A stretch of 64,000 nt of DNA from DASVEG01 sp035540495 (GTDB taxonomy: Bacteria > Actinomycetota > Acidimicrobiia > Acidimicrobiales > CADCTF01). This document shows positions 52,031-59,913 of this stretch, in pieces. The stretch spans positions 62,001-126,000 of the forward strand of contig DATLGL010000035.1 of NCBI GenBank assembly GCA_035540495.1, in the 5' to 3' direction. Within the stretch, counting starts at the first letter, position 1. Each line of letters starts with the position of its first letter. Position numbers and translations under genes: made by a program. The notes beneath the pieces were generated by a model that searched no databases, was not told the DNA's origin, and was given only the letters and a program-made list of their open reading frames with translations.

Positions 52031-52036
52031 ATGGTA
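52031..52036 (-). promoter_or_regulatory. -10 hexamer TACCAT of the channel gene
   Basis: On the minus strand TACCAT ends 9 nt before GTG 52021. It faces the marR-type promoter (52061) in a 52-bp gap, so MarR binding there could affect both genes. Confidence 0.45.
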
Positions 52037-52060
52037 CGGGGCGGCGTGCAGGCGCCGGGG

Positions 52061-52066
52061 TACGTT
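52061..52066 (+). promoter_or_regulatory. -10 hexamer TACGTT of the MarR gene
   Basis: TACGTT ends 7 nt before ATG 52074, without a ribosome site: a leaderless-type start. Confidence 0.5.
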
Positions 52067-52073
52067 CACGGCG

Positions 52074-52538
52074 ATGCTGCGGCCCGACGAGACCCGGCTG
52101 GCGGCGTGGCGTTCCCTCATCCACGCCAACGCCCGCCTGAGCGAGATCCTGGAGGAGGAGCTCGACCGTGAGCACGGGCTGCCGCTCGCTTGGTACGACG
52201 TGCTCCTGAAGCTCCACGAAGCCGGCGGCTCGCTGCGGATGCAAGACCTGGCGAACGCGGTGCTGAAGAGCAAGAGCGGCCTCACGCGGCTGGTCGACCG
52301 CATGGTCTCGGCTGGCCTCGTGCGGCGGGAGGCGTGCGCCTCAGATCGCCGCGGGACGCTCGCCGTGCTGACCGACGACGGCCGTCATCGCCTGCGGGCT
52401 GCAGCTCCCGTCCACCTGCGCGGGATCGAGGAGCACTTCGGGCGCCACGTGTCGCCCGAGGAGGCCGAGGTGGTCACGATGGTGTGCGAGCGGTTGCTCG
52501 CCGCCGCTCAGGAAGAGGCAGGCACGCCCCGGGGCTGA
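52074..52538 (+). CDS. MarR-family transcriptional regulator
   Basis: A 154-residue winged-helix regulator: helical dimer region, LPLAWYDVLLKLHEAGGSLRMQDLANAVLKSKSGLTRLVDRMVSAGLVRREA (helix-turn-helix, about 41-90), DRRGTLAVLTDDGRHRL (wing) and a C-terminal dimer helix. The Cys in EACASD could sense oxidation but this is speculative. It probably autoregulates in the 52-bp divergent region with the channel gene. Its 3' end overlaps the convergent MaoC-like gene by 31 nt. Confidence 0.88.
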   Translation: MLRPDETRLAAWRSLIHANARLSEILEEELDREHGLPLAWYDVLLKLHEAGGSLRMQDLANAVLKSKSGLTRLVDRMVSAGLVRREACASDRRGTLAVLTDDGRHRLRAAAPVHLRGIEEHFGRHVSPEEAEVVTMVCERLLAAAQEEAGTPRG

Positions 52539-53326
52539 TAGATCGCCGTGTGCGCGGCGCGCATCAGCGCACGCTCGCCGTTCGCCACCCACTGCACGTC
52601 GAGGTCGACGAAGCGGTGGCCCTTCCGCTCACGAGTGCCGACGACCCGCGCCCGCACGCTGATCCGGTCGCCGTCTCGACCTACTGCGAGGTGGCGGCAG
52701 GTGCTCTCGACATGGATCCACGGACCGAGCTTGACGTTCGCCGCGAGGATGCGATTCGCCTGGCGGAGCAACCATCCGGGGTGTGGAGCGCCGCCCGTGC
52801 GGAACAGCTCGTGATGCTCACGGATGTCGTCGAGGTACGCCGTGTTGGCTTCGCTGTCGGAGTGGAAGCCCAATTCCAGCGAGCCGAGGACGTCGAGCGA
52901 CGCGAACACCTCCTGCGACGCGGGCGGGCGCTCGGCCGGCAGCGCGCCCAACGGGAGCAACGTCGAATCAGGGTCGACGTCGGCCGCGCTGGGGAGCGCG
53001 GCCGTGGCCGTCGCGCAGAGCGTGTCGTTCGAGTCGCGCACCTCGAGGTCGAGCGAGCCACAGGTCGAATCGCCGGATCGCGCCGTCGTCACGACCTCGA
53101 CCTCGTCGCCGTCGTAGACCGGTGAGACGAAGCGAGCGACGAGCGTGCCCCGCTCGAGCCAGTCGACGCCCCACGTCGCCGCCGGCACGTGGGCGAGATA
53201 CGCGTAGACGTCCACCCCGGGAACGAGCCCGCCGCTGAAGCCGAGGGACGCGGCGACGGCGTCGTCGTGGATCTTGTTCTCCGACGTCGTCGCGGTGTTC
53301 TTGGCTCGCACCTGGTAGCGCTCCAT
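52508..53326 (-). CDS. MaoC-like hotdog-domain protein (double hotdog)
   Basis: A 272-residue protein with an N-terminal MaoC-type motif NKIHDDAVAASLGFSGGLVPGVDVYAYL (about 17-44) and a second hotdog-like region (IHVESTCRHLAVGRDGDRISVRARVVG to the C-terminus). MaoC relatives hydrate enoyl-CoA; the His/Asp in KIHDDA correspond to the catalytic region, but the substitution pattern leaves activity uncertain. ATG 53326 has no ribosome site and a TAGAGT -10 hexamer 9 nt upstream, overlapping that of the divergent metallo-beta-lactamase gene. Confidence 0.72.
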   Translation of the reverse strand: MERYQVRAKNTATTSENKIHDDAVAASLGFSGGLVPGVDVYAYLAHVPAATWGVDWLERGTLVARFVSPVYDGDEVEVVTTARSGDSTCGSLDLEVRDSNDTLCATATAALPSAADVDPDSTLLPLGALPAERPPASQEVFASLDVLGSLELGFHSDSEANTAYLDDIREHHELFRTGGAPHPGWLLRQANRILAANVKLGPWIHVESTCRHLAVGRDGDRISVRARVVGTRERKGHRFVDLDVQWVANGERALMRAAHTAIYQPRGVPASS

Positions 53327-53335
53327 CGGTCCGGC

Positions 53336-53345
53336 ACTCTACGTT
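53336..53345. promoter_or_regulatory. Overlapping divergent -10 hexamers (TAGAGT minus, TACGTT plus)
   Basis: ACTCTACGTT holds TACGTT on the plus strand, ending 7 nt before ATG 53353, and TAGAGT on the minus strand, ending 9 nt before ATG 53326. The two hexamers share the central TA. Confidence 0.55.
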
Positions 53346-53352
53346 CGCCGTC

Positions 53353-54660
53353 ATGTCGAGCCTCCTCGAGCTGTCGTCCCGGTTCATCGACGAAGGCATC
53401 TACGAAGGGCAGGGATCGGTCAACCGGCCGACGGGCCAGCTGTCCGAGATCGCCGACGACATCGCGCTGATCGAAGCGTTCTCGCACGTGGTCGTGCTCC
53501 GGACCGATGCCGGGCTGCTCCTCGGCGACACGAGCGTCTCGATGTTCGGTGCCGCGATCGTGTCGGCGTTGCGGGGATGGAGCTACGAGCCGGTCGACAC
53601 GATCCTCTACACGCACGGCCACATCGATCACGTCGGTGGGGCGCCCGCGATCGTCGCGGACGCGGAGGAGCGCGGCGACCGACGGCCCGCGGTGCTGGCG
53701 CACGAGAACGTGCCGGTGCGCTTCGATCGCTACGACCTCACCAACGGGTACAACGCGATCATCAACCAGCGGCAGTTCGGCCAGCGGGGGCGGCTCGGCA
53801 TGGCGGGCCCCGCCCCGAGGTTCTTCGACGACTGGGTCGAACCGACGACGACGTTCCGCGAGACGCTCGACGTGGAGGTCGGCGGCCTGCGGATCGAGCT
53901 CCGCCACGACCGCGGAGAGACCGACGACCACGCGTGGGCGTGGATCCCGCAGCACAAGGCGATCCTCTCGGGCGATTTCCTCACATGGGTGTTCCCGAAC
54001 GCGGGCAACCCGCAGAAGGTCCAGCGCTACCCGCTCGAGTGGGCGCGGGCGCTCCGCACGATGGCATCGCTCGAACCCGAGCTGCTGCTACCGGCCCATG
54101 GGCTGCCGATCGACGGGAAGGACCGGATCGCTCGCGTGCTCGACGACGTCGCTCGAGCGCTGGAGACGCTGGTCGACCAGACGCTCGCGCTGATGAACGA
54201 GGGCGCCCGACTCGACCGGATCGTCCACGAGGTGCGGGTGCCCGATGATCTGCTCGAGCGCCCATACCTCCAGCCCGTGTACGACGAGCCCGAGTTCGTC
54301 GTGCGCAACATCTGGCGGCTCTACGGCGGCTGGTACGACGGGAACCCCGCCCACCTGAAGCCCGCTCCCGACGCGCACCTCGCAGCCGAGATCGCACACC
54401 TCGCCGGCGGCGCCGACAAGCTCGCGCTGCGCGCCCGCGAGCTGGTCGAGCGGCCGAACGCCGACGACCGCTACGCGGCCGCGCAGCTGGTGGAGTACGC
54501 CGCGCAGGCTGATCCGAACGACGCCCGCATCCGTCACGTCCGTCACGAGGTGTACGAGACCCTGCGCCGCCACGAGCGGTCGTTGATGTCGCAGGGGATC
54601 TACAGGGCGGCGGCCGAAGACTCCGCGAGCCAGAACGGGGACGAGCCGTCGCGCGACTGA
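53353..54660 (+). CDS. Metallo-beta-lactamase-fold hydrolase, alkyl-sulfatase-like
   Basis: A 435-residue protein with the metal-binding motif THGHIDHVGG (87-96), a further His in LRHDRGETDDHAW, Asp in ILSGDF and His in LLPAHGLP, then a helical C-terminal region (about 310-435) like the dimerisation domain of alkyl sulfatases (WRLYGGWYDGNPAHLKPAP). It likely hydrolyses an alkyl sulfate or related ester in the cytoplasm. No signal peptide. Its last 61 nt overlap the convergent PAS-GGDEF-EAL gene. Confidence 0.85.
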   Translation: MSSLLELSSRFIDEGIYEGQGSVNRPTGQLSEIADDIALIEAFSHVVVLRTDAGLLLGDTSVSMFGAAIVSALRGWSYEPVDTILYTHGHIDHVGGAPAIVADAEERGDRRPAVLAHENVPVRFDRYDLTNGYNAIINQRQFGQRGRLGMAGPAPRFFDDWVEPTTTFRETLDVEVGGLRIELRHDRGETDDHAWAWIPQHKAILSGDFLTWVFPNAGNPQKVQRYPLEWARALRTMASLEPELLLPAHGLPIDGKDRIARVLDDVARALETLVDQTLALMNEGARLDRIVHEVRVPDDLLERPYLQPVYDEPEFVVRNIWRLYGGWYDGNPAHLKPAPDAHLAAEIAHLAGGADKLALRARELVERPNADDRYAAAQLVEYAAQADPNDARIRHVRHEVYETLRRHERSLMSQGIYRAAAEDSASQNGDEPSRD

Positions 54661-56558
54661 GCCAGCAGCAGCTGCTGGGCCTCCTTCTTCCGGATCGGCT
54701 TGGCGAACAGGTACCCCTGGCCGTACGTGCAGCCGAAGTCGCGCAAGCGCAGGCGCGTGGCTTCGTCCTCGATGCCCTCTGCGAGGGTCTGGAGGTCGAA
54801 CGTCTCGCCGAGCCGAAGGATGGTCTGGATCATCCCCTCGCCGTGCGTCGTGCCGAGGCTGCGCACGAACGACTTGTCGATCTTGAGGACGTCGAGCGGT
54901 AGGCGCTTGAGGTAGCTGAGCGACGAGTAGCCGGTGCCGAAGTCGTCGAGCGCGAGGTGGAAGCCGTGCCGCTTCAACGCCTCCAGCGTGGCGATGGCCG
55001 CGTCGACGTCGTCCATCAGCGTGGTCTCGGTGAGCTCGAGGGTGACGCTGTCCGCTGGTGCCTTCGCTTCCCTCGCCGTCGCCGCGAGGTCGGCCACGAG
55101 GTGCTTGTCGAGGAACTGTCGCGCCGACAGGTTCACGGTCACCTTCACCGGTGGCTCGCCGGAGGTCTGCAACGAGTGGAAGCCGGCCAGCGCGGCACAC
55201 GCTTCGGCGAACACCCACTGCCCAAGCGCGACGATCGTGCCCGTGTCCTCGGCCAGAGGGATGAACTCGTCGGGCATCACCAGCCCACGATCGGGGTGGC
55301 GCCACCGCACGAGGGCCTCGAAGCCGATGATCCGACACGTCTTGAGGTCGACGATCGGCTGGTAGCGGAGCGCCAGTTGGCCCCCGCTGACGGCCTTCCG
55401 CAGTTCGGTGGCGACGGTCAGCCGGTGCTTCATGCGGAAGTGCATCTCGGGGCGGAAAACCTCCACCTGCGACTTGCCCTTCCCCTTCGCGATGTACATC
55501 GCAGCGTCGGCGTCGCGCAGCAGCGCCTCTGCATCCGCGACGCCGTCGCCGCTCGCGAGCCCGATGCTCGCAGGCGAGAACAGCTCGTGGCCGTCGACGA
55601 ACATCGGCTCACGGAGGAGGTCCATGATGCGGTTCGCGACGATCTCGGGCGCGAGTTCGTGGTGACCGTCGAGCAGGACCGCGAACTCGTCGCCTCCCAG
55701 ACGGGCGACGGTGTCACCCGGACGCACCGCTTGCACGAGGCGCCGGGCGACGGTGATCAGCACCTCGTCTCCGGCTGCGTGGCCGAGGCCGTCGTTGACC
55801 GCCTTGAAGTCGTCGAGGTCGACGAGCAGGAGGGCGCAGGCCGAACCGCGTTGCGTTCGGCTCAACGCGAGCGTCGCTCGGTCGCGCAGGAGCGCGGCGT
55901 TCGCCAGCCCGGTGAGCGGGTCGTGCAGCGCGCGCCGGATGAGCTGCTGCTCGAGCTGCTTGCGTTCGGTGATGTCGCGAAGGTTGACGACGATGCCGTT
56001 GATCGACGGGTCGTCGAGGAGGCTCCGGACGGTCGACTCGCAGTGGGCCCACTCGCCGCTGCTCCGCCGCATGCGCCACTCGACGGTCGCGACGTCGTCG
56101 TTGCCGGCGGCTCCGACGAGGGCGGCATGCACCCGCTCGACGTCGTCGGTGTGCACGAGCGCTGCGATGTTCGTGCCCTCGCAGTCGATCCGCTGATAGC
56201 CGAGCACCCGCTCTGCCGACGGGCTGGCCCAGGTCACGGTGCCGTCTCGATCGAGGATCCAGATCACGTCGGACGACGTCTCGACCAACGTGCGGAACCG
56301 GTCTTCGCTGGCTTGCAGCTCGTGGGTCCGCTCGGCGACCTCCCGCTCGAGGCTCCGTGCGTGGCGCTCGCCGTCGAGGATGATCACCAGCTGCTGCCCC
56401 ACGGCGGTGAGCGCGACAGCGATTCCGAGCAGGCCGAACAACGGCCCGAGGTAGTCGCTGTCCGACAGGAACTTCCCCGAGGCGAAGGTGATCGTCATGC
56501 CGACCACCACGAGGGCCGCCTGCCTCGCGTGCTTCCGGCCCGCCAGCCTCAACCGCAT
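54600..56558 (-). CDS. Membrane PAS-GGDEF-EAL c-di-GMP turnover protein
   Basis: A 652-residue protein: two TM helices (about 13-29 and 37-60), a coiled linker, a PAS domain (83-200), a GGDEF domain with GGDEF at 288-292 and I-site R279-D282, and an EAL domain with EAL at 414-416 and DDFGTG at 538-543. Both catalytic sets are intact, so it could make or degrade c-di-GMP depending on PAS signal. ATG 56558 has GAGAGG upstream. It follows the SURF1 gene on the same strand (32-nt gap). Confidence 0.92.
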   Translation of the reverse strand: MRLRLAGRKHARQAALVVVGMTITFASGKFLSDSDYLGPLFGLLGIAVALTAVGQQLVIILDGERHARSLEREVAERTHELQASEDRFRTLVETSSDVIWILDRDGTVTWASPSAERVLGYQRIDCEGTNIAALVHTDDVERVHAALVGAAGNDDVATVEWRMRRSSGEWAHCESTVRSLLDDPSINGIVVNLRDITERKQLEQQLIRRALHDPLTGLANAALLRDRATLALSRTQRGSACALLLVDLDDFKAVNDGLGHAAGDEVLITVARRLVQAVRPGDTVARLGGDEFAVLLDGHHELAPEIVANRIMDLLREPMFVDGHELFSPASIGLASGDGVADAEALLRDADAAMYIAKGKGKSQVEVFRPEMHFRMKHRLTVATELRKAVSGGQLALRYQPIVDLKTCRIIGFEALVRWRHPDRGLVMPDEFIPLAEDTGTIVALGQWVFAEACAALAGFHSLQTSGEPPVKVTVNLSARQFLDKHLVADLAATAREAKAPADSVTLELTETTLMDDVDAAIATLEALKRHGFHLALDDFGTGYSSLSYLKRLPLDVLKIDKSFVRSLGTTHGEGMIQTILRLGETFDLQTLAEGIEDEATRLRLRDFGCTYGQGYLFAKPIRKKEAQQLLLAQSRDGSSPFWLAESSAAAL

Positions 56559-56590
56559 GGGCACCCTCTCGACCGGCTGCTGCAGAAGCT

Positions 56591-57391
56591 TTACGCCGTA
56601 CGCTCCCGATGGCGCGTGCGGGCGTTGACACCAATGGCCCGGCGCCGGAGGATGATCGGCCACCCGATGACGGCCACGGTCGTGAACAGGAACCATTGGA
56701 CGGCGTAGGAGAAGTGGGACCCTTCGCCCAGATCGAGGTCTGGTAGCGGTTCGGGAAACCCGCGCGTCCTCGGCTCCTGCAGCTCGACGAACATCGGCAC
56801 GACGTCGGCGGGCACGTACCGGTCGATCACCGGCACGTCGACGTTGTTGAGGACCGGTGTGGCGTCTTCCGCCGCCGCGGCGTCGATCGTCTTCGTGCGC
56901 GACTCGAGGCTGCGGCGGAGCAGGCCGACGACGCGCACCTCTCCTGCAGGCGGCGCAGCATCCGCGACCGGCCAGTCGTCGGCGAACGACAGCGGGACGA
57001 AGCCGCGGTTCACGAGCACGGCGTCGCCGTCCGCGCCCACGAGAGGCGTGATGACGTGGTAGCCGGGAAGTCCTCTGTTCGTTCGGTAGCCGACGAGGAC
57101 CTCGTGGTCGGCGTCGAACGTGCCCGTGAAGGCCACACGACGGAACTCGACGTCTGCTGGTGCGTCGAGCGGTAGGTCCGACAACGCCACCGCGGGTCCG
57201 TTGCTGCGCGACAGCACCAGCTCGTTCGCGTCGCGGCGCTCGTCGAGCCGGCGCAGCTGCCAGAGGCCGAGGTTGACCATCACCACGATCGCGATCAACA
57301 CGAGCACGTGCCCCACGATCCACCGTGGCTCGCGCGCGAACGCGTAGCTGCGGGTGTTCTCGTCGGCCACGTCGTCATACGACCACAGCAC
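56591..57391 (-). CDS. SURF1-family cytochrome oxidase assembly protein
   Basis: A 266-residue protein with the SURF1 layout: a TM helix (about 24-42) followed by GLWQLRRLDERR, an extracytoplasmic domain with FRRVAFTGTFD, GYHVITPLV and VLVNRGFVP, and a second TM helix near the C-terminus (HFSYAVQWFLFTTVAVIGWPII). SURF1 helps assemble heme-copper cytochrome c oxidase. GTG 57391 is chosen: GGAGG lies 9 nt upstream, and only 20 nt separate it from the divergent phosphatase gene. Confidence 0.88.
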   Translation of the reverse strand: MLWSYDDVADENTRSYAFAREPRWIVGHVLVLIAIVVMVNLGLWQLRRLDERRDANELVLSRSNGPAVALSDLPLDAPADVEFRRVAFTGTFDADHEVLVGYRTNRGLPGYHVITPLVGADGDAVLVNRGFVPLSFADDWPVADAAPPAGEVRVVGLLRRSLESRTKTIDAAAAEDATPVLNNVDVPVIDRYVPADVVPMFVELQEPRTRGFPEPLPDLDLGEGSHFSYAVQWFLFTTVAVIGWPIILRRRAIGVNARTRHRERTA

Positions 57392-57397
57392 CGGCCC

Positions 57398-57403
57398 TAA
57401 CCT
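57398..57403 (+). promoter_or_regulatory. -10 hexamer TAACCT, leaderless-type promoter of the phosphatase gene
   Basis: TAACCT ends 8 nt before GTG 57412 inside a 20-nt divergent gap. On the other strand the same bases form the GGAGG ribosome site of the SURF1 gene, so that transcript must start inside the phosphatase coding region. Confidence 0.45.
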
Positions 57404-57411
57404 CCAAACCC

Positions 57412-58122
57412 GTGGGCGACGATCAGCGCGAGTACCGCCAGGCACAGTTCCGACGTCCGCCGGGGGCATGCGAGCTCCTGCTCGTGCGCCACGGGGAGTC
57501 GGCGCCGGCACGCGAGGGCGGCGCCTTCCCGGTCGCCGGCGGGCACAGCGACCCGCCGCTCGACACCGTCGGCGAGGACCAGGCCGAGCGAGTGGCACAG
57601 CGCCTCGTCGAGTCGGGCGAGCCGATCGCCGCGGTCTACGTCACGACACTGCAACGCACGCACCAGACAGCCGCTCCGCTCGCGCGCCGCCTCGGGATCG
57701 AACCGGTCGTCGAGCCCGACCTGCGCGAGGTCTTCCTCGGCGAGTGGGAGGGCGGTGCCGGATTCCGGAAGCACATGGCCGAAGGCCACCCGATCGCTCT
57801 CGACGTGATGAAGCAGCAGCGTTGGGACGTGATCCCGGGCGCGGAACCCGGTGATGCGTTCTCGGCTCGCGTGCGCGCCGGCATCCAGCGCATCGCCGAG
57901 TGCCACCGCGACCAGACGGTCGTCGTCGTCGCTCACGGAGGCGTCATCGGCGAGGTGATCCGCCAGGCGGTCGAGTCACCGAACGGCTTCGCGTTCGTGG
58001 GCGCAGACAACGGGTCCATCTCCCACGTCGTCGTGGCAGGCGCGCGGTGGATCGTCCGCCGGTTCAACGACACGGCGCACCTGAAGCCGATCTTCAGCAC
58101 CGCAGCGGAACCGCTGACGTAG
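57412..58122 (+). CDS. Histidine phosphatase-superfamily protein
   Basis: A 236-residue phosphoglycerate-mutase-like phosphatase. The catalytic RHG is in LLLVRHGES (R26, H27), with TTLQRTHQTAAPLARRLG, the acid segment LREVFLGEWEGG and the second His in VVVVAHGGVIGEV. It probably removes phosphate from a small metabolite or phosphosugar. GTG 57412 gives VGDDQREYRQAQF as N-terminus. Followed by a 10-bp hairpin 20 nt after the stop. Confidence 0.87.
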   Translation: MGDDQREYRQAQFRRPPGACELLLVRHGESAPAREGGAFPVAGGHSDPPLDTVGEDQAERVAQRLVESGEPIAAVYVTTLQRTHQTAAPLARRLGIEPVVEPDLREVFLGEWEGGAGFRKHMAEGHPIALDVMKQQRWDVIPGAEPGDAFSARVRAGIQRIAECHRDQTVVVVAHGGVIGEVIRQAVESPNGFAFVGADNGSISHVVVAGARWIVRRFNDTAHLKPIFSTAAEPLT

Positions 58123-58142
58123 ACCTGCCGATACCTTGAGCT

Positions 58143-58167
58143 CGGCGCATCGGAGAGCGATGCGCCG
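58143..58167 (+). other. Perfect 10-bp hairpin in the gap before the transglycosylase gene
   Basis: CGGCGCATCG and CGATGCGCCG pair perfectly around GAGAG. A second small hairpin GCGAT-CCGAC-ATCGC follows at 58170-58184. The -10-like TACCTT at 58132-58137 would start a transcript at this stem, giving a 90-nt structured leader; alternatively it is the phosphatase terminator (no T tract). Confidence 0.5.
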
Positions 58168-58233
58168 ACGCGATCCGACATCGCAAAACGGCCACCGGGC
58201 CTGGCGGGCTCCAGACAACCCGAGAAGGACGCG

Positions 58234-58947
58234 ATGCGCTTCCCCGTTCCCTTGCTGTCGCGCGCCTGCCGCGCGCTCTTCGTTCCCGTGCTGCTGTCGC
58301 TGGCGCTCGTCGCCGTCGTCCGCAGCGTCGATCCGATGCCGCTCGAGTGGCGGGTTCCGTCGTTGGTGCGTGAAGCCCACGCCGCGCCCGAGGCCGAACC
58401 GGTCGTCGAGGCCGCGGCCGTCGCCGAAGAGGCAGCCGCCGAAGAGGCCGTGGAAGCGCCTCCGGGGCCGCAGACGACGTGCACGCCGTCGCCGGACACT
58501 CCGGTCCCCGACATGGTCGGAGCGATCTTCCGCTGCCGCCTCATCGAGGCCGGCTTCTCCGAGGAGCAGGTGCGGGTGACCACGGCCGAAGCGATCGCGG
58601 TGGCGTACTGCGAGTCGGAGTTCGACCCCAACGCGGTCGTGTTCGGCGGCCGCTACCGCGACGTGCCCCACCCCCTCACGGGCTCGCGCTACAGCGCGAC
58701 CGGCATCTTCCAGTTCATCCGCGATCGAGCCGACCGGTGGATCGAAGGCGGTTACGCGAACGCAACCGACCCAGCGGCGAACATCGACGCCGCGGCCCGG
58801 ATGTACCTGCACAACGTGCGCCGAGGGTTCCCCGGGTGGAGCGACTGGGCCTGCGCCGCCGCGAACGACGGCTTCCGCGCGACCAGTGTGCTGCCCGGTT
58901 GGCCGGGCGGCCCGCCGTCGTTGCCCGGATGGGTCTGGAACCACTGA
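58234..58947 (+). CDS. Secreted lytic-transglycosylase-like (lysozyme-fold) protein
   Basis: A 237-residue exported protein: a hydrophobic signal/anchor (about 12-32), an Ala/Glu/Val-rich spacer (50-75) and a C-terminal domain with ITVAYCESEFDP-type helix (Cys126-Glu127), YSATGIFQFIRDRADRW, ANATDPAANIDAAARMYLHN and WSDWACAAANDG, the pattern of SLT/resuscitation-factor-like muralytic domains. Glu127 is the likely catalytic acid; two Cys pairs may form disulfides. AAGGA before the ATG is a good ribosome site. It probably trims peptidoglycan. Confidence 0.82.
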   Translation: MRFPVPLLSRACRALFVPVLLSLALVAVVRSVDPMPLEWRVPSLVREAHAAPEAEPVVEAAAVAEEAAAEEAVEAPPGPQTTCTPSPDTPVPDMVGAIFRCRLIEAGFSEEQVRVTTAEAIAVAYCESEFDPNAVVFGGRYRDVPHPLTGSRYSATGIFQFIRDRADRWIEGGYANATDPAANIDAAARMYLHNVRRGFPGWSDWACAAANDGFRATSVLPGWPGGPPSLPGWVWNH

Positions 58948-58951
58948 TCGG

Positions 58952-58957
58952 TAGGCT
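58952..58957 (+). promoter_or_regulatory. -10 hexamer TAGGCT for tRNA-Arg
   Basis: TAGGCT lies 12 nt before the first base of the mature tRNA, leaving a short 5' leader for RNase P. No clear -35 is visible. Confidence 0.4.
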
Positions 58958-58969
58958 CGGGCTCCCCGG

Positions 58970-59041
58970 GCCCCCGTAGTTGAATGGACACAACGGCTCT
59001 CTCCTAAAGAGCAGGTGCAGGTTCGATTCCTGCCGGGGGCG
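58970..59041 (+). tRNA. tRNA-Arg (anticodon CCT)
   Basis: Cloverleaf with acceptor GCCCCCG/CGGGGGC, D arm, anticodon stem GCTCT/AGAGC with loop CTCCTAA (anticodon CCT, reads AGG), T arm GCAGG-TTCGATT-CCTGC and discriminator G. CCA is not encoded. Neighbours on both sides are ordinary genes, so it does not mark an integrated element. Confidence 0.95.
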
Positions 59042-59064
59042 CTCGCGGCGCGTACGGCGCGGCG

Positions 59065-59070
59065 TATCGT
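59065..59070 (+). promoter_or_regulatory. -10 hexamer TATCGT, leaderless-type promoter
   Basis: TATCGT ends 6 nt before ATG 59077. There is no ribosome site in the gap after tRNA-Arg. Confidence 0.5.
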
Positions 59071-59076
59071 CCGCCG

Positions 59077-59721
59077 ATGCCACGCCTGCGCGAGGTTCCC
59101 CGTTCGGAGGCGACCGCACCGGTCGTGCTCCGGATCTACGACCAACTCTTCGGCGAGCGTGATCCCGTCGCCGAACCCGGCACCGAGACCGGAACGCCCG
59201 GCGACTGGTGGACGGTCTTCGCCAACTCGCCCGACGTGCTCGAGCACGCCAGCCGCGGGTTCGCCCTCTACGCCAGCCCGAACCGCAAGATCGCACCGGC
59301 CCTGCGAGAGCTGGGCCAGACCAGGGCCGGCTGGCTCGTCGGCAGTCAGTTCGTCTGGTCGCAGCACTGCAAGTCGTGCCGCGGGCTCGGGTTCTCGGAG
59401 GAGAAGATCGAGGCGATCAAGGCGTGGGCGGTCAGCGACCTCTTCGATCCGGTCGAGCGAGCGCTGCTCGCCTACACCGACGCCCTCGTGCTCGGGTTCG
59501 GCCGGGTCGACGACGCGTTGTTCGACGCGCTCAAGGCGCACCTCGACGACGAGGAGATCCTCGAGTTCACCTACATCACGATGATGTACACGATGCACGC
59601 GGTGATGTCGCGAGCGCTGCGGACGGAGTTCGACGACCGAGACGATCCGGTCGTGGAGGTGCCCGGACCCGAGGGCGGCACGACGATCGACGCCACCCTT
59701 CTCACCCGTCAGCGACGCTGA
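59077..59721 (+). CDS. Carboxymuconolactone decarboxylase-like (AhpD-fold) protein
   Basis: A 214-residue all-helical protein of the CMD/AhpD superfamily. The active-site helix is SQFVWSQHCKSCRGLG, with the CxxC pair C98/C101 and His97, the arrangement seen in alkylhydroperoxidase-like members. ALLAYTDALVLGFGRVDDALFDALKAHL and EFTYITMMYTMHAV follow. It may act in peroxide defence or on a lactone; substrate unknown. The 3' end lies 3 nt from the possible small minus-strand gene. Confidence 0.82.
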   Translation: MPRLREVPRSEATAPVVLRIYDQLFGERDPVAEPGTETGTPGDWWTVFANSPDVLEHASRGFALYASPNRKIAPALRELGQTRAGWLVGSQFVWSQHCKSCRGLGFSEEKIEAIKAWAVSDLFDPVERALLAYTDALVLGFGRVDDALFDALKAHLDDEEILEFTYITMMYTMHAVMSRALRTEFDDRDDPVVEVPGPEGGTTIDATLLTRQRR

Positions 59722-59724
59722 ACG

Positions 59725-59913
59725 TCAGCCCTTTCGGTTCTTGGAGCGAGGTGAGCGAGGCGTCGCCCGGCGCGGTCGGGGCGATCGTTCCGTAGCCCCT
59801 GCGCGAAGCGACGGCCCATCGCCTGCGGCGGAGTCACCGAGCGGCGCACGGCCGGCCAGAGCTATCGCCAGGTAGAAGACGACCGGATCGATCACCGGAT
59901 CGTCGCCGCTCAC
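59725..59913 (-). CDS. Possible small protein, unknown function
   Basis: A 62-codon frame starts at GTG 59913, overlapping the stop of the threonine ammonia-lyase gene as GTGA, the same coupling used by real genes in this window. The peptide has a short hydrophobic stretch (DPVVFYLAIALAGR) and an Arg/Pro/Ser-rich basic tail ending SKNRKG. Composition is low-complexity and no family is recognised, so it may be chance. Confidence 0.3.
   Translation of the reverse strand: MSGDDPVIDPVVFYLAIALAGRAPLGDSAAGDGPSLRAGATERSPRPRRATPRSPRSKNRKG

Noticed and set aside
58132..58233. ydaO-type c-di-AMP riboswitch
   Set aside because: The position before a cell-wall hydrolase is suggestive, but I cannot find the conserved core and the leader is shorter than the usual aptamer.
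58970..59041. tRNA-Arg as an integration site
   Set aside because: No integrase, no repeated tRNA 3' end downstream and no change of base composition.
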